This document shows positions 32,007-40,971 of a stretch of 64,000 bases of DNA, piece by piece; the first letter of the stretch is position 1; each line of letters begins with the position of its first letter. The position numbers and the translations under genes are program-made. The notes below the pieces were generated by a model. It was not told the origin of the DNA. It did no database searches and saw nothing but the letters and a program-made list of their open reading frames with translations. Origin of the DNA: Parasedimentitalea denitrificans (GTDB lineage Bacteria; Pseudomonadota; Alphaproteobacteria; Rhodobacterales; Rhodobacteraceae); the NCBI RefSeq assembly GCF_011813015.1, contig NZ_QHLQ01000006.1, positions 1 to 64,000 on the forward strand, written 5' to 3'.

Positions 32007-32987
32007 ATGAGCCAGACAATCACCATCGAAGCCCGCAAGGGAATTCTGTTCATCCTTGCCGGGATGGCCGCGATTTCGTTGAATGATGTGCTTATAAAAC
32101 AATTATCTGGCGGTTATGCACTGCACCAGATCGTTTTTGCCCGCGCCTCTATCGCGCTGGTTTTCACTTTGGTTCTGGTTCACGTCGAAGGTGGGTTTTC
32201 GATTCTGAAGACCCGAAATCCGGTCCTTCATGGCATCCGAGGTCTGATGCTGGTGATTTCAAACATGTCGTTTTTTGTCGCATTATCGGTGATGCCCCTA
32301 GCCAATGTCACAGCACTGTTTTTTGCGGCACCGCTGTTTATCACACTTCTGTCGATCCCATTGTTGGGCGAGAAGGTCGGAGTAATGCGTATGGGCGCCG
32401 TGGTAGTTGGCTTTATAGGCGTTATCATTATGCAACGTCCGTGGGAGGGAAGTGACACTGCGGATATTGATCGCATTGTATTGCTGATGCCATTGCTAGC
32501 GGCACTGACATATGCGCTGAACCAGGTATTCACCCGAAAACTGGGCGCCACGACCAAAGCGGCAGCGCTGGCGGTTTATGTGCAGGGCGCGTTCATTCTA
32601 GTGTCTATTGGGTTCTACACGGTGGCTGGAGATGGCCGTTATGCCCAAGGCGTTGCCGATCCTTCGCTGCAGTTCCTATTGCGGGCTTGGATCTGGCCTA
32701 GTGCAAGCGATTGCTATTTGCTCATCGGTCTAGGCTTTAACGCTGCCATCATCGGGTATTGCCTTAGCCAGGCCTATCGACTGGCAGACGCTGCCACGGT
32801 TGCCCCGTTCGAATACATCGGGTTGCCCCTCGCGGTGATGTGGGGCTGGCTGTTCTGGGCAGAGCTACCAGAATGGGAAGTTTGGTTGGGCATGCTACTG
32901 ATCATGGGGGCTGGCTTGTTTGTATTCTTGCGCGAACAGCAAAAAGCCCGCCAGATTGCCCGCACAGGCGCCCGAGGGAGATACTAA
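32007..32987 (+). CDS. EamA/DMT-family transporter
   Basis: The product is a 326-residue ten-segment membrane protein with two EamA repeats. The start at 32007 (MSQTITIEARKGILFIL) follows a GAGAGGAG site; the frame is open to a TTG at 31923, which is unlikely. The second repeat ends near GLFVFLREQQKARQ. It precedes the CaiB/BaiF gene by 3 bp, so the two are very likely co-transcribed; a link between the transported molecule and CoA-ester metabolism is possible but unproven. It is only distantly similar to the transporter at 4750-5616. Confidence 0.9.
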   Translation: MSQTITIEARKGILFILAGMAAISLNDVLIKQLSGGYALHQIVFARASIALVFTLVLVHVEGGFSILKTRNPVLHGIRGLMLVISNMSFFVALSVMPLANVTALFFAAPLFITLLSIPLLGEKVGVMRMGAVVVGFIGVIIMQRPWEGSDTADIDRIVLLMPLLAALTYALNQVFTRKLGATTKAAALAVYVQGAFILVSIGFYTVAGDGRYAQGVADPSLQFLLRAWIWPSASDCYLLIGLGFNAAIIGYCLSQAYRLADAATVAPFEYIGLPLAVMWGWLFWAELPEWEVWLGMLLIMGAGLFVFLREQQKARQIARTGARGRY

Positions 32988-32990
32988 GAC

Positions 32991-34079
32991 ATGCTGAACG
33001 GCATTCGAATTATCGAGGTCGAGGGCCTGGGCCCCGGACCCTTTGCCGCCATGCTACTGGCTGACCTTGGCGCTGACGTCATCTGCGTGCATCGTAAGGG
33101 CGGCGCTGTCACGCCCGGGATGCCCGAACGGTCCATTCTGGATCGCGGCAAACGATCCATCGAGTTGAACCTGAAAGACGCCGATGACGTTCAGACCTTC
33201 AAATCGCTGGTAGCCACAGCAGACGGATTGATCGAAGGGTTTCGCCCCGGCGTGATGGAAAAGCTAGGGTTAGGGCCAGATATCTGCCAGGCGCTGAACC
33301 CAGCACTGGTGTTTGGTCGCATGACTGGCTGGGGGCAGGATAGCGCGCTGTCGCATACGGCCGGTCATGATCTCAATTACATCTCGCTGTCTGGGGCGCT
33401 GTGGTACAGTTCTGCCCCCGGCGATGTGCCGCTAACACCGCCAACTTTGGTTGGCGATATTGGTGGCGGTGCCATGTACCTGGCGGTGGGCATGCTGGCT
33501 GCGATCCTAAAGGCCAAAGCCACGGGTCAGGGTTGCGAAGTCGATGCGGCGATCTATGATGGCTCGGCCCATATGATGAACCTGCTTCTGACCATGCGCC
33601 AAACCGGAAATTTTGGCATCACGCGCGGGCAAAACCTGCTCGATGGGCCACACTGGAGCCGTACTTACCGATGTGGGGATGGCGGGTTTATTTCTGTGCA
33701 AAGTCTGGAGCCCAAATTCTACGCCGAGTTCCTGCGCCTGCTGGAGCTAAGCGAAGACCCCGGATTTCAAAAGCAATATGACCGCGAAAGCTGGCCTACT
33801 CTGACCGACCGCCTGATAGGACTATTTGCCAGCCAGCCGCGCGATCACTGGGCTAGGCTGTTCGACGGCAGTGATGCCTGCGTTGCGCCGGTGTTGAACC
33901 CCGAAGAGGCAATGAGCCATCCGATGAACAACCGCGCCACATGGGTTACGGCGCAGGGCGCATTACAAGCTGCCCCTGCCCCGCGATTTTCCGGCCAACC
34001 AGACTGGACGGCACCACCCAGCCCGTTACGCGGCCAACACACTGCTGAAATTCTGTCTGAATTGGGTATAACCGACTAA
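32991..34079 (+). CDS. CaiB/BaiF-family CoA transferase / alpha-methylacyl-CoA racemase-like
   Basis: The 362-residue protein begins with LNGIRIIEVEGLGPGPFAAMLLADLGADV, the usual start of family III CoA transferases. The active-site arrangement resembles alpha-methylacyl-CoA racemase: a histidine in TAGHDLNYISLSG and an aspartate in LVGDIGGGAMYL, matching the His/Asp pair of that enzyme. The substrate is not readable. It follows the EamA transporter gene by 3 bp. I favour the racemase label, with CoA transferase as the alternative. Confidence 0.88.
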   Translation: MLNGIRIIEVEGLGPGPFAAMLLADLGADVICVHRKGGAVTPGMPERSILDRGKRSIELNLKDADDVQTFKSLVATADGLIEGFRPGVMEKLGLGPDICQALNPALVFGRMTGWGQDSALSHTAGHDLNYISLSGALWYSSAPGDVPLTPPTLVGDIGGGAMYLAVGMLAAILKAKATGQGCEVDAAIYDGSAHMMNLLLTMRQTGNFGITRGQNLLDGPHWSRTYRCGDGGFISVQSLEPKFYAEFLRLLELSEDPGFQKQYDRESWPTLTDRLIGLFASQPRDHWARLFDGSDACVAPVLNPEEAMSHPMNNRATWVTAQGALQAAPAPRFSGQPDWTAPPSPLRGQHTAEILSELGITD

Positions 34080-34082
34080 GGA

Positions 34083-34250
34083 TCAGTCCTGCTTCTTGGC
34101 AGCTGCTGCCGCCTTCATCCGCGCAAGCAGCTCTGCCTTGGATGCATTTTTGCCAAACGGGTTTTTCTTTGACCCTTTGGCGTTGTGCTCTTTGTGCCGA
34201 GGTACGTTATTGCCCGCCTTTTGGGGCCCACCGGTTTTCCCGTAATCCAT
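34083..34250 (-). CDS. Small basic protein of unknown function (55 residues)
   Basis: An ATG at 34250 opens a 55-codon frame, MDYGKTGGPQKAGNN and so on, ending KAELLARMKAAAAAKKQD. It is rich in Lys, Ala and Asn, lacks cysteine, and has an amphipathic C-terminal helix. An AAAGGG stretch upstream could serve as ribosome site. It is convergent with the CaiB/BaiF gene, whose stop is 3 bp away. I believe similar small proteins occur in Rhodobacteraceae, but no function is known to me. Confidence 0.7.
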   Translation of the reverse strand: MDYGKTGGPQKAGNNVPRHKEHNAKGSKKNPFGKNASKAELLARMKAAAAAKKQD

Positions 34251-34331
34251 GATCATACCCTTTCAGCTGGTACTCGTTGCCGCGCTCATGCCTGAAACTG
34301 CGCGCCACAACAAGGCAAAGACCGGATCCAG

Positions 34332-34397
34332 CTTCATCTGGCCCTAAATATCCCGGGGGCGAGCAGGCATCTTGGAAACTGTCCAGTGGACAGTTTC
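34332..34397. repeat. Intergenic repeat, family B, copy 2 (inverted)
   Basis: The reverse complement of the 21-bp core at 24724-24744 occurs exactly at 34332-34352. As in copy 1, a GCCT-containing GC-rich linker separates it from a perfect hairpin, here GAAACTGTCCA-G-TGGACAGTTTC (34375-34397). The hairpin sequence differs from copy 1 although its position is the same, so the fold is kept while the bases change. Confidence 0.7.
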
Positions 34398-34420
34398 GCC
34401 TGTGAGCGGGCAGAGCCCAA

Positions 34421-34438
34421 CGAGGGGCTTGCCCCTCG
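34421..34438 (-). terminator. Hairpin after hemE (probable terminator)
   Basis: The arms CGAGGGGC and GCCCCTCG pair around TT, 12 bp after the hemE stop. No T-run follows on the minus strand, so termination may rely on Rho or on the neighbouring repeat hairpin. Confidence 0.5.
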
Positions 34439-34449
34439 CCCTCAACAGA

Positions 34450-35484
34450 TCAGCCTTCGCGAACCGTGTCGATCATCAGCTGCACGTTGTCCGGATCTGC
34501 ATCCGGTGTAATGCCATGACCCAGATTAAAGATATGTGCTCCGCCTTTGAACGCCTGAACAATAGCACGGGTTTCATCTACCAGATCCTGACCGCCAGTG
34601 ACCATATGGCGCGAGGCCAGATTGCCCTGAACACAGCCGTCGACTTGCACGTTTTGCGCAGCCCAGGTCGGCGAGACCGAGTTATCTAGTGCTACACAGT
34701 CGACACCCGTAGCTTTGGCAAAGCCGATATACTGCTCACCCGCTTCACGTGGGAAACCGATGATAGGAATGCCCGGGTGGCGCGCTTTTAGAGCGGCGGT
34801 GATCTCACGTGCAGGCTCTAGCGCATATTTTTGAAACGCATCGCCCTTGAGTGACCCAGCCCAGCTGTCGAATATCTTGACCACTTCGGCACCTGCCTCG
34901 ATCTGGCAAGACAGGTATTCGATGGTCGCCGCAGTAATCCGCGCCAGCAGTGCCTCGAACAGGGCATTGTTTTCTTCACGCAGCAGGTGCGCAGGCCCCT
35001 GATCCGGGGTGCCACGACCGGCGATCATATAGGTCGCCACGGTCCATGGCGCACCAGCAAAACCGATCAAGGTAGTTTCGGACGGCAGTTCGCGCGACAG
35101 GATCTTGACCGTTTCGTAGATCGGGTTCAGGACTTCGTGAATATCGCTGACCGGCCCCAACTTGTCGAAATCGGCCTGTGTGGTCGCGGTAGACAGACGC
35201 GGGCCTTCGCCAGTGACAAACCACAGATCGGCGCCCAGCGCCTGTGGCACCAATAGGATATCTGCAAACAGAATCGCCGCATCAAAGCCATAGCGACGGA
35301 TCGGTTGCAGCGTGACCTCGGCGGCCAATTCAGGATTGTAACACAGCTTAAGGAAATCGCCGGCCTGCGCGCGGGTGGCGCGATACTCGGGCAGATAACG
35401 CCCAGCTTGCCGCATCATCCAAATCGGCGGCACATCCTGAGTTTCACCCGCCAGTGAACGCAGCAATTTTTTAGTCTCGGCCAT
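34450..35484 (-). CDS. hemE: Uroporphyrinogen decarboxylase
   Basis: HemE removes four acetate carboxyls from uroporphyrinogen III to give coproporphyrinogen III in heme synthesis. The start at 35484 ([14 protein letters not shown], 344 residues) is chosen because an AGGA site lies upstream; the frame opens 4 codons earlier, inside that site. The signature [17 protein letters not shown] is near the N-terminus and [16 protein letters not shown] in the middle; the catalytic aspartate lies in the AILFADIL segment. It diverges from hemC across a 215-bp spacer containing an FNR-like box. Confidence 0.98.
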   Translation of the reverse strand: MAETKKLLRSLAGETQDVPPIWMMRQAGRYLPEYRATRAQAGDFLKLCYNPELAAEVTLQPIRRYGFDAAILFADILLVPQALGADLWFVTGEGPRLSTATTQADFDKLGPVSDIHEVLNPIYETVKILSRELPSETTLIGFAGAPWTVATYMIAGRGTPDQGPAHLLREENNALFEALLARITAATIEYLSCQIEAGAEVVKIFDSWAGSLKGDAFQKYALEPAREITAALKARHPGIPIIGFPREAGEQYIGFAKATGVDCVALDNSVSPTWAAQNVQVDGCVQGNLASRHMVTGGQDLVDETRAIVQAFKGGAHIFNLGHGITPDADPDNVQLMIDTVREG

Positions 35485-35611
35485 GTCATTCCTCATCTCT
35501 CGCTTGCCGACTGAGGTCAGGCCTTAGCGGTGTTTTGTCAAGGCCAAGCCGCGATTAGCAACTATATGAGGCCATGTGACGCGAAATAAGCCTTCCCTAT
35601 ACGTCTTTTCT

Positions 35612-35625
35612 TTGTCCTACATCAA
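35612..35625. promoter_or_regulatory. Weaker FNR-type box between hemE and hemC
   Basis: TTGTCCTACATCAA matches TTGAT-N4-ATCAA at 8 of 10 defined positions. It lies 74 bp before hemC and 128 bp before hemE. Given an FnrL gene and four better boxes in this window, it is a reasonable candidate, but the left half-site is imperfect. Confidence 0.45.
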
Positions 35626-35699
35626 AGCGAACAAATAACCAGTGCGGCAAATGCAATAGAAGTTTCCACTGGACCGAAAAGTACATTAAGGCTGACGCC

Positions 35700-36656
35700 A
35701 TGACATTGATGCTGCCCTCCCCCGCTTCGCCCCTGAAAATCGGCACCCGTGGTTCGCCGCTGGCTCTGGCTCAGGCCTATGAAACCCGCCGCCGTCTGGT
35801 TGCTGCGTTTGATTTGCCCGAAGCGGCGTTTGAAATCGTCATCATCAAGACGTCAGGCGACAATCAGGCGCTGATTGCGGCCGACAAGCCGCTGAAAGAG
35901 CTGGGTGGCAAAGGCCTGTTCACCAAAGAAATCGAAGAAGACCTGCTGTCCGGCGCGATCGACATCGCGGTGCATTCGATGAAGGACATGCCAGTCGCCC
36001 AACCCGATGGGTTACTGCTGGACACTTACCTGCCGCGCGAAGACGTGCGGGATGCATTTGTTTCGCCGGGGGCATCAGGGCTGGACCAGCTTTCCACCGG
36101 GGCGGTGGTTGGCACTTCGTCACTGCGCCGCCGCGCTCAGTTGCTGAACCGTCGGCCAGATCTGAAAGTGGTGGAATTCCGCGGTAACGTGCAGACCCGG
36201 CTGAAAAAGCTGAGCGATGGCGTGGCCGAATGCACGTTCCTTGCGATGGCAGGCCTGAACCGGTTGAACATGGATGACGTTCCAGCCTCCGCAATCAGTG
36301 TCGAGGACATGCTACCCGCCGTAGCGCAGGGTGCCATTGGGATTGAGCGTCGTGGCAATGACAACAATACCGCAGAGATGCTGGCCGCGCTGCATCACAC
36401 TGAAACAGGCCAACGTCTAGCTGCCGAACGCGCCTTTCTTGCTGCGCTGGATGGCTCCTGCGAAACGCCGATTGCCGGATTGGCTGAACTGGATGGCAAT
36501 ACCCTGCGACTACGTGGCGAGGTTCTGCGCCCTGACGGCAGTGAAGCCATTGCAGCGGACGAGACTTGCGCCGTTGAAGATGGCGCAGATCTGGGCCGAG
36601 AGATGGCTGAAAACCTGTTGAAACGCGCCGGCGAAGGTTTCTTTGACTGGCGATAA
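35700..36656 (+). CDS. hemC: Porphobilinogen deaminase (hydroxymethylbilane synthase)
   Basis: HemC polymerises four porphobilinogen units to hydroxymethylbilane. The 318-residue protein shows KIGTRGSPLALAQA, VHSMKDMP, GTSSLRRRAQL, and the dipyrromethane-cofactor cysteine in LDGSCETPIAG. It diverges from hemE, so both may share regulation by FnrL. It is convergent with the GH25 lipoprotein gene. Confidence 0.98.
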   Translation: MTLMLPSPASPLKIGTRGSPLALAQAYETRRRLVAAFDLPEAAFEIVIIKTSGDNQALIAADKPLKELGGKGLFTKEIEEDLLSGAIDIAVHSMKDMPVAQPDGLLLDTYLPREDVRDAFVSPGASGLDQLSTGAVVGTSSLRRRAQLLNRRPDLKVVEFRGNVQTRLKKLSDGVAECTFLAMAGLNRLNMDDVPASAISVEDMLPAVAQGAIGIERRGNDNNTAEMLAALHHTETGQRLAAERAFLAALDGSCETPIAGLAELDGNTLRLRGEVLRPDGSEAIAADETCAVEDGADLGREMAENLLKRAGEGFFDWR

Positions 36657-36717
36657 ATCAGTTTTCCGCCCTAGGGCTTATGTAGCCTCGGGGCGGTTGC
36701 CTATCTTAGCTGTTTGC

Positions 36718-37545
36718 CTACGACGCAGAGAGCTGATTGCTCCAGCGTAACCAACTCTCAGGGTTGCCCCTGAACACATTCAGATCCACATCCCCTGCAA
36801 TACCGGGTACCTTACCGGTGCCGCTGTATTGCCAGAACTGCCAGGACGCTCCGGGATATACCTGTGCAGGATGGCCCGCGACCGACCTTAGCCAGAACTC
36901 GGTTCCCGCCAGACGTCCAATCCCCGTATCCTGATAGAAATCAACCGTCGTATAGACCACAGGTCGACGGCCATAATGCGCCTCTAGCATATCGAGGAAA
37001 CGTTTGGCCTCTCGACGCACCGTTGCACCGTCCGGGCGCTTGGTGCAGGTCGGGGAATGCGGCGTCCACTCCATGTCCAGCACGTGCGGCAACCCATTTT
37101 GGGTGCGTGGCACATGTTTGATAAACCAGCGCGCCTGCTGGGCCGCCGGTCGGCAAAAATAGAAATAGTGATAGGCCCCACGCGCCACTCCTGCCCGCTG
37201 TGCACCGGTCCAATAGTCGCGGAACTTGGGATCTATGACATCACCGCCCTCAGTCGCCTTGATGTAGGCAAAGGACACTCCGCCAGACCGGACTTTGCGC
37301 CAGTCGATGTCTCCCTGCCAACGTGACACATCTATACCGTGAATAGGATAGGACGTCGGTTTGCGCCGTTCCCAATCATAAGGGTCGCTATCGCCAAATC
37401 GCGGGTACGTGACCAATCTGGCGACGGCTACGGCTGATGGGTTCGGCACGGCTTGCACAAGCTCGGGTTTTGGTGTGGACGCAGACTGTCGACTACACCC
37501 TGCCAGAACGGCTCCTACCACTATCAACCAAATGAACTTGCCCAT
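36718..37545 (-). CDS. GH25-family lysozyme-like lipoprotein
   Basis: The 275-residue protein has a lipoprotein signal peptide (MGKFIWLIVVGAVLAGC, lipobox LAGC, lipidation at Cys17), a short linker and a GH25 muramidase domain. Family hallmarks are HGIDVSRWQGDIDW, FAYIKATEGGDVIDPKF, GAYHYFYF and VLDMEWT, which carry the acidic catalytic residues. It probably cleaves peptidoglycan from the periplasmic side of a membrane. It is convergent with hemC and has no obvious immunity or secretion partner. Confidence 0.92.
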   Translation of the reverse strand: MGKFIWLIVVGAVLAGCSRQSASTPKPELVQAVPNPSAVAVARLVTYPRFGDSDPYDWERRKPTSYPIHGIDVSRWQGDIDWRKVRSGGVSFAYIKATEGGDVIDPKFRDYWTGAQRAGVARGAYHYFYFCRPAAQQARWFIKHVPRTQNGLPHVLDMEWTPHSPTCTKRPDGATVRREAKRFLDMLEAHYGRRPVVYTTVDFYQDTGIGRLAGTEFWLRSVAGHPAQVYPGASWQFWQYSGTGKVPGIAGDVDLNVFRGNPESWLRWSNQLSAS

Positions 37546-37716
37546 GACCCCTTCGCCCTAATCCGGCGACACTTGCCAACAACTGCATCCAGAATAACGT
37601 CAGAACCGCCCAAGCCTAGAGGTTTGAGCGGTTGCTGAGATCTTTTACGATACAGTCGCCTGTGACCGGACTGCGAGCATAGGAACAAGGCCAGCCTGTT
37701 CAGAATTTAGAGAGGC

Positions 37717-38610
37717 CTATACCCACTTGGCCAGTGGCGGCAGGCTCATCAGCACTGCGTTGGCATCATGGCCGGTTTCAAGACCAAACTTGGTTCCCCG
37801 ATCATAGACCAGATTGTATTCAGCATAGAGCCCGCGATGCACCAGCTGGGCGTCTTTGTCGGCGTCAGACCAATTCTGCACCCGGCGTTTTTCCACGAGT
37901 GGCACAAAGGCAGGCAGAAACGCACGGCCGATGTCTTGTGTCAGGGCAAAATCTTTCTGCCAATCACCACTGTTGCGATCATCCATGAAGATACCGCCAA
38001 CGCCACGGGCGCGATTACGGTGAGGGATGTAAAAGTACTCATCTGCCCAAGCCTTTAGCTCTGGATAGAGCGACTCTCCATGCGGATCCAAATGCGTTTT
38101 TTGCTGATTGTGGAAATGCGCGGTGTCTTCATCATATTCGATACAGGGGTTCAGGTCGGATCCTCCGCCAAACCACCATGCGTGTGGGGTCCAGAACATC
38201 CGGGTATTCATGTGTACTGCTGGCGCATGAGGGTTCTGCATGTGCGCGACCAAGGAAATACCGGATGCCCAGAACCGTGGATCGTCCTTCATTCCCGGAA
38301 TGCCCTTACGCGCGGCCATCGCGTTTTGTGCCCGCTCGCCCAAAGTACCATAAACCTCGGACACGTTGACGCCGACCTTTTCAAACACCCGGCCGCCACG
38401 CATGACGCTCATCAACCCGCCGCCAGCATCCGCACCATCGTCGGCCGCGCGCTTGGTCTCTGAAACCTCGAACCGGCCCGGAGCCTGATCAGAGAGCGGC
38501 CCTGTATCGTGGCTATCCTCCAATGTATCAAACGCAGCAACGATCTGATCACGCAGTGTACGAAACCATGCAGCGGCCTCGGTTCTTTCGGCCTTCATTT
38601 CAGCACTCAT
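37717..38610 (-). CDS. hemF: Oxygen-dependent coproporphyrinogen III oxidase
   Basis: HemF uses O2 to convert coproporphyrinogen III to protoporphyrinogen IX. The start ATG at 38610 (MSAEMKAERTEAAAWF, 297 residues) follows a GGAAGA site; the open frame reaches a TTG at 38625. The signature HMNTRMFWTPHAWWFGGGSDLNP is visible, as are FYIPHRNRARGVGGIFMDD and EYNLVYDRGTKFGL. The anaerobic alternative hemN is also in this window at 55949-57307, so the organism can switch between aerobic and anaerobic steps. Confidence 0.98.
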   Translation of the reverse strand: MSAEMKAERTEAAAWFRTLRDQIVAAFDTLEDSHDTGPLSDQAPGRFEVSETKRAADDGADAGGGLMSVMRGGRVFEKVGVNVSEVYGTLGERAQNAMAARKGIPGMKDDPRFWASGISLVAHMQNPHAPAVHMNTRMFWTPHAWWFGGGSDLNPCIEYDEDTAHFHNQQKTHLDPHGESLYPELKAWADEYFYIPHRNRARGVGGIFMDDRNSGDWQKDFALTQDIGRAFLPAFVPLVEKRRVQNWSDADKDAQLVHRGLYAEYNLVYDRGTKFGLETGHDANAVLMSLPPLAKWV

Positions 38611-38648
38611 GCTTGTGTCTTCCAATGTTGTAATAGAGCGAAGGTATT

Positions 38649-39452
38649 TTAGTGGACAGGAGCCGCCACCGGATCAAGCAGCGTGCGCCCACCGTCCAGT
38701 GTCATCACTTGCCCAGTCACAAAACTGGATGCCTCTGACGCTAGAAACTGTGCCGTTTCGGTCAATTCCGTCGGAGAAGCGATGCGGCCCAGCGGTGTGT
38801 GCTGTTCGATATCCTCGCGGTAAGCGCGGTTTTCTTTCAGCACCGCCTTGAGCGAGCCGCTCATCACCGACCCAAAGGCAATGCTATTGACCCGAATGCG
38901 ATGCGGGGCCAAGGCCACTGACAATGACCGCGTCATCTGATCCATCGCCGCCGAGGACACTGAATAGGCCATCAATTCGGGGTGGGTACGACGGGCCGCG
39001 ATTGACGACAGATTGATGATCGACCCAAGCGGGCCGTTGTCTTCACGACCTTCGCCCTGCTTTATCATCCGCTTTGCCACCTGCTGAGACAGACGCAGTG
39101 TCGGCAGCAGATTCTGTGTTAGCAGCATATGTGTCGAGTCATCATCGGGGTCGAGCGGATCACTGGTCAGCACCTGACGCGCGCCGTTGACTAGGATATC
39201 AACCTGATCAAAGGCATCAATGGTGGCAGACAGTAAGTTCGCGATGGTCAGTCGTTCGCGCAAGTCACCAGCAAAGTAGCGAGTACTGCTGTCCTCGGGT
39301 TGCTCTCCCACTTCGCGGATCAGTGCTGCCTCGTCCGCATCGGCAAACATCACATTCGCACCGGCAGCGGCAAACTGCTTGCCGATCGCTAGGCCAATAC
39401 CATTGGCTGCACCCGTCACGATGGCCGTCTTACCGGAAATGGAAAAGGACAT
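38649..39452 (-). CDS. SDR-family protein with altered catalytic site
   Basis: The 267-residue protein has the Rossmann nucleotide site TGAANGIGLAIG, the NLSSIA serine strand and a C-terminal GQVMTLDGG typical of short-chain dehydrogenases. The catalytic motif YxxxK reads YSVSS: Tyr163 is present, but the lysine position 167 is serine (codon at 38952-38954), and the VNNAG motif is VNGAR. It may therefore be inactive as a dehydrogenase or use a different mechanism. It ends 38 bp upstream of hemF on the same strand. Substrate unknown. Confidence 0.88.
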   Translation of the reverse strand: MSFSISGKTAIVTGAANGIGLAIGKQFAAAGANVMFADADEAALIREVGEQPEDSSTRYFAGDLRERLTIANLLSATIDAFDQVDILVNGARQVLTSDPLDPDDDSTHMLLTQNLLPTLRLSQQVAKRMIKQGEGREDNGPLGSIINLSSIAARRTHPELMAYSVSSAAMDQMTRSLSVALAPHRIRVNSIAFGSVMSGSLKAVLKENRAYREDIEQHTPLGRIASPTELTETAQFLASEASSFVTGQVMTLDGGRTLLDPVAAPVH

Positions 39453-39532
39453 ATTATTGGGCTCCGTCAGGATTGTGCAAACGTCAGACTAGACCGCATT
39501 TGCCTGCTTGGGAACTGTTACCGATAACCTGG

Positions 39533-40528
39533 TTACCGGCGCGAGCGTTTGGGGCGGAAAGCGTGCAACACCTTGAAACGGTTATCACCCGCAATCTCAG
39601 ACACCTGCACAAACAGTTCAGACAGGGTTGTCTCATATGGCAGATGCCGGTTCGCGACCATCCACAGGCTACCCGAGGGTGTCAGCACCCGTGCAGCAGT
39701 GGCGATAAAGGCCTGCCCCAGCGACGGCTCAGCCTTGCGACCGGTGTGAAACGGTGGGTTCATGATAACGCCATCCAACAGATGTGATGGCTTCCACCCC
39801 CGTGCGTCTTCCCAGTAAAACTGAGCGCGCGGGTCTGTCACGTTACGTTTGGCGCAGGACACCGCGTTGTGATCGGCCTCAACCAGATGCAGGTTTTCGA
39901 TAACGGTATCGCGCTGCAACAGCTGTGCTGACAGGTATCCCCAACCAGAACCAAAATCTACCAGATTGCGCCCCAACTTGGCAGGCAGTGAGTCAGCCAA
40001 CAAACGCGAAGCAGGGTCAATACCATCCGCCGAGAAGACGCCCGGAGCGGTGACGAAACCGTCGACTTCGCTGAAATCTTCGGCCAGCCAATCGGCAAAA
40101 ACCTGCCCGTCAGCGGCGACCCAAAACGCTTTACCATGCGCCTTGGAGATCGCAGCAGACGGCTCGGCTATCCTGCGGGCCGCCTTATAGAGCGAATCGA
40201 TTCCATCCGTTTTGGCTCCATCGATCAGCACTGGACCACTGCTGGCCGCAACGGCTTGGGCAACCAAGTGCCGCGCCAGCGCCTTGGATCTGGGCAAAAA
40301 GACTACAGCAGCGGAAACTTCGGTGCCCGGTTCCAGCGCTGCAACACAGTCATAACCGCGTTCGACAAAACCGTCGTGATCCGGGCGCATGGGTTGAACC
40401 ACCAGCACCTGATCGCGTGGCAGGTCCGACAGATCATGTTCAGCGCGAGGAAGGAAAACAGCAATCTTGCCCGTTGCAGGCACGGCAAAACCACCTGACG
40501 TGATCGCCAGGGACAGACGGATGGACAT
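39533..40528 (-). CDS. Class I SAM-dependent methyltransferase (RsmC-like)
   Basis: The 331-residue protein has a two-domain layout like RsmC, the 16S rRNA guanine-N2 methyltransferase: a degenerate N-terminal half and a C-terminal catalytic half. The SAM site is LVDFGSGWGYLSAQLL, the acidic loop is LHLVEADHNAVSCAKRN, and the catalytic motif NPPFHTGRK is intact. It follows clpS by 12 bp on the same strand, which suggests co-transcription. The rRNA target is inferred from the family. Confidence 0.88.
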   Translation of the reverse strand: MSIRLSLAITSGGFAVPATGKIAVFLPRAEHDLSDLPRDQVLVVQPMRPDHDGFVERGYDCVAALEPGTEVSAAVVFLPRSKALARHLVAQAVAASSGPVLIDGAKTDGIDSLYKAARRIAEPSAAISKAHGKAFWVAADGQVFADWLAEDFSEVDGFVTAPGVFSADGIDPASRLLADSLPAKLGRNLVDFGSGWGYLSAQLLQRDTVIENLHLVEADHNAVSCAKRNVTDPRAQFYWEDARGWKPSHLLDGVIMNPPFHTGRKAEPSLGQAFIATAARVLTPSGSLWMVANRHLPYETTLSELFVQVSEIAGDNRFKVLHAFRPKRSRR

Positions 40529-40540
40529 GCGGAGAGCCTC

Positions 40541-40882
40541 TTATTCTTCTTTTTCCATGGTACATTGCAGCGGATGCTGCTGCCGACGGGCGAAATCCAT
40601 CACCTGGCTAACTTTGGTTTCGGCAATTTCATGGCTGTAAACACCCACGACCGCCAGGCCCTTTTTGTGGACCACCAACATGATTTCAAACGACTCGGCG
40701 TGGGTCATACCAAAGAACCGTTCCAGTACCATCACCACAAATTCCATGGGTGTATAGTCGTCATTTAGCAACAACACCTTATATCGTGGAGGGCGCTGGG
40801 TCTTCGGTTTTGTCTTCGTAATGACTCCGGTGTCCGTAGAGTCATCTGACTGGTCCGACATGGTAATGGGCAGCAATGTCAT
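40541..40882 (-). CDS. clpS: ATP-dependent Clp protease adaptor ClpS
   Basis: ClpS delivers N-degron substrates to ClpA(P). The 113-residue protein has a flexible N-terminal tail and the core [24 protein letters not shown] with the Asn-Asp-Asp substrate pocket and [10 protein letters not shown] with the pocket histidine. An ATG at 40861 (MSDQSDD) is an alternative start; neither has a strong ribosome site. clpA is not in the window. It lies upstream of the RsmC-like gene and diverges from the HAD hydrolase. Confidence 0.96.
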   Translation of the reverse strand: MTLLPITMSDQSDDSTDTGVITKTKPKTQRPPRYKVLLLNDDYTPMEFVVMVLERFFGMTHAESFEIMLVVHKKGLAVVGVYSHEIAETKVSQVMDFARRQQHPLQCTMEKEE

Positions 40883-40971
40883 TTGAGGTTCTATCCGGGT
40901 CAGGCAAATACGTTCTTGTCCCGCTTATATAACCTCTATGTCGGCAAGGAAAAGAGAAAGCGAGCAAGACT

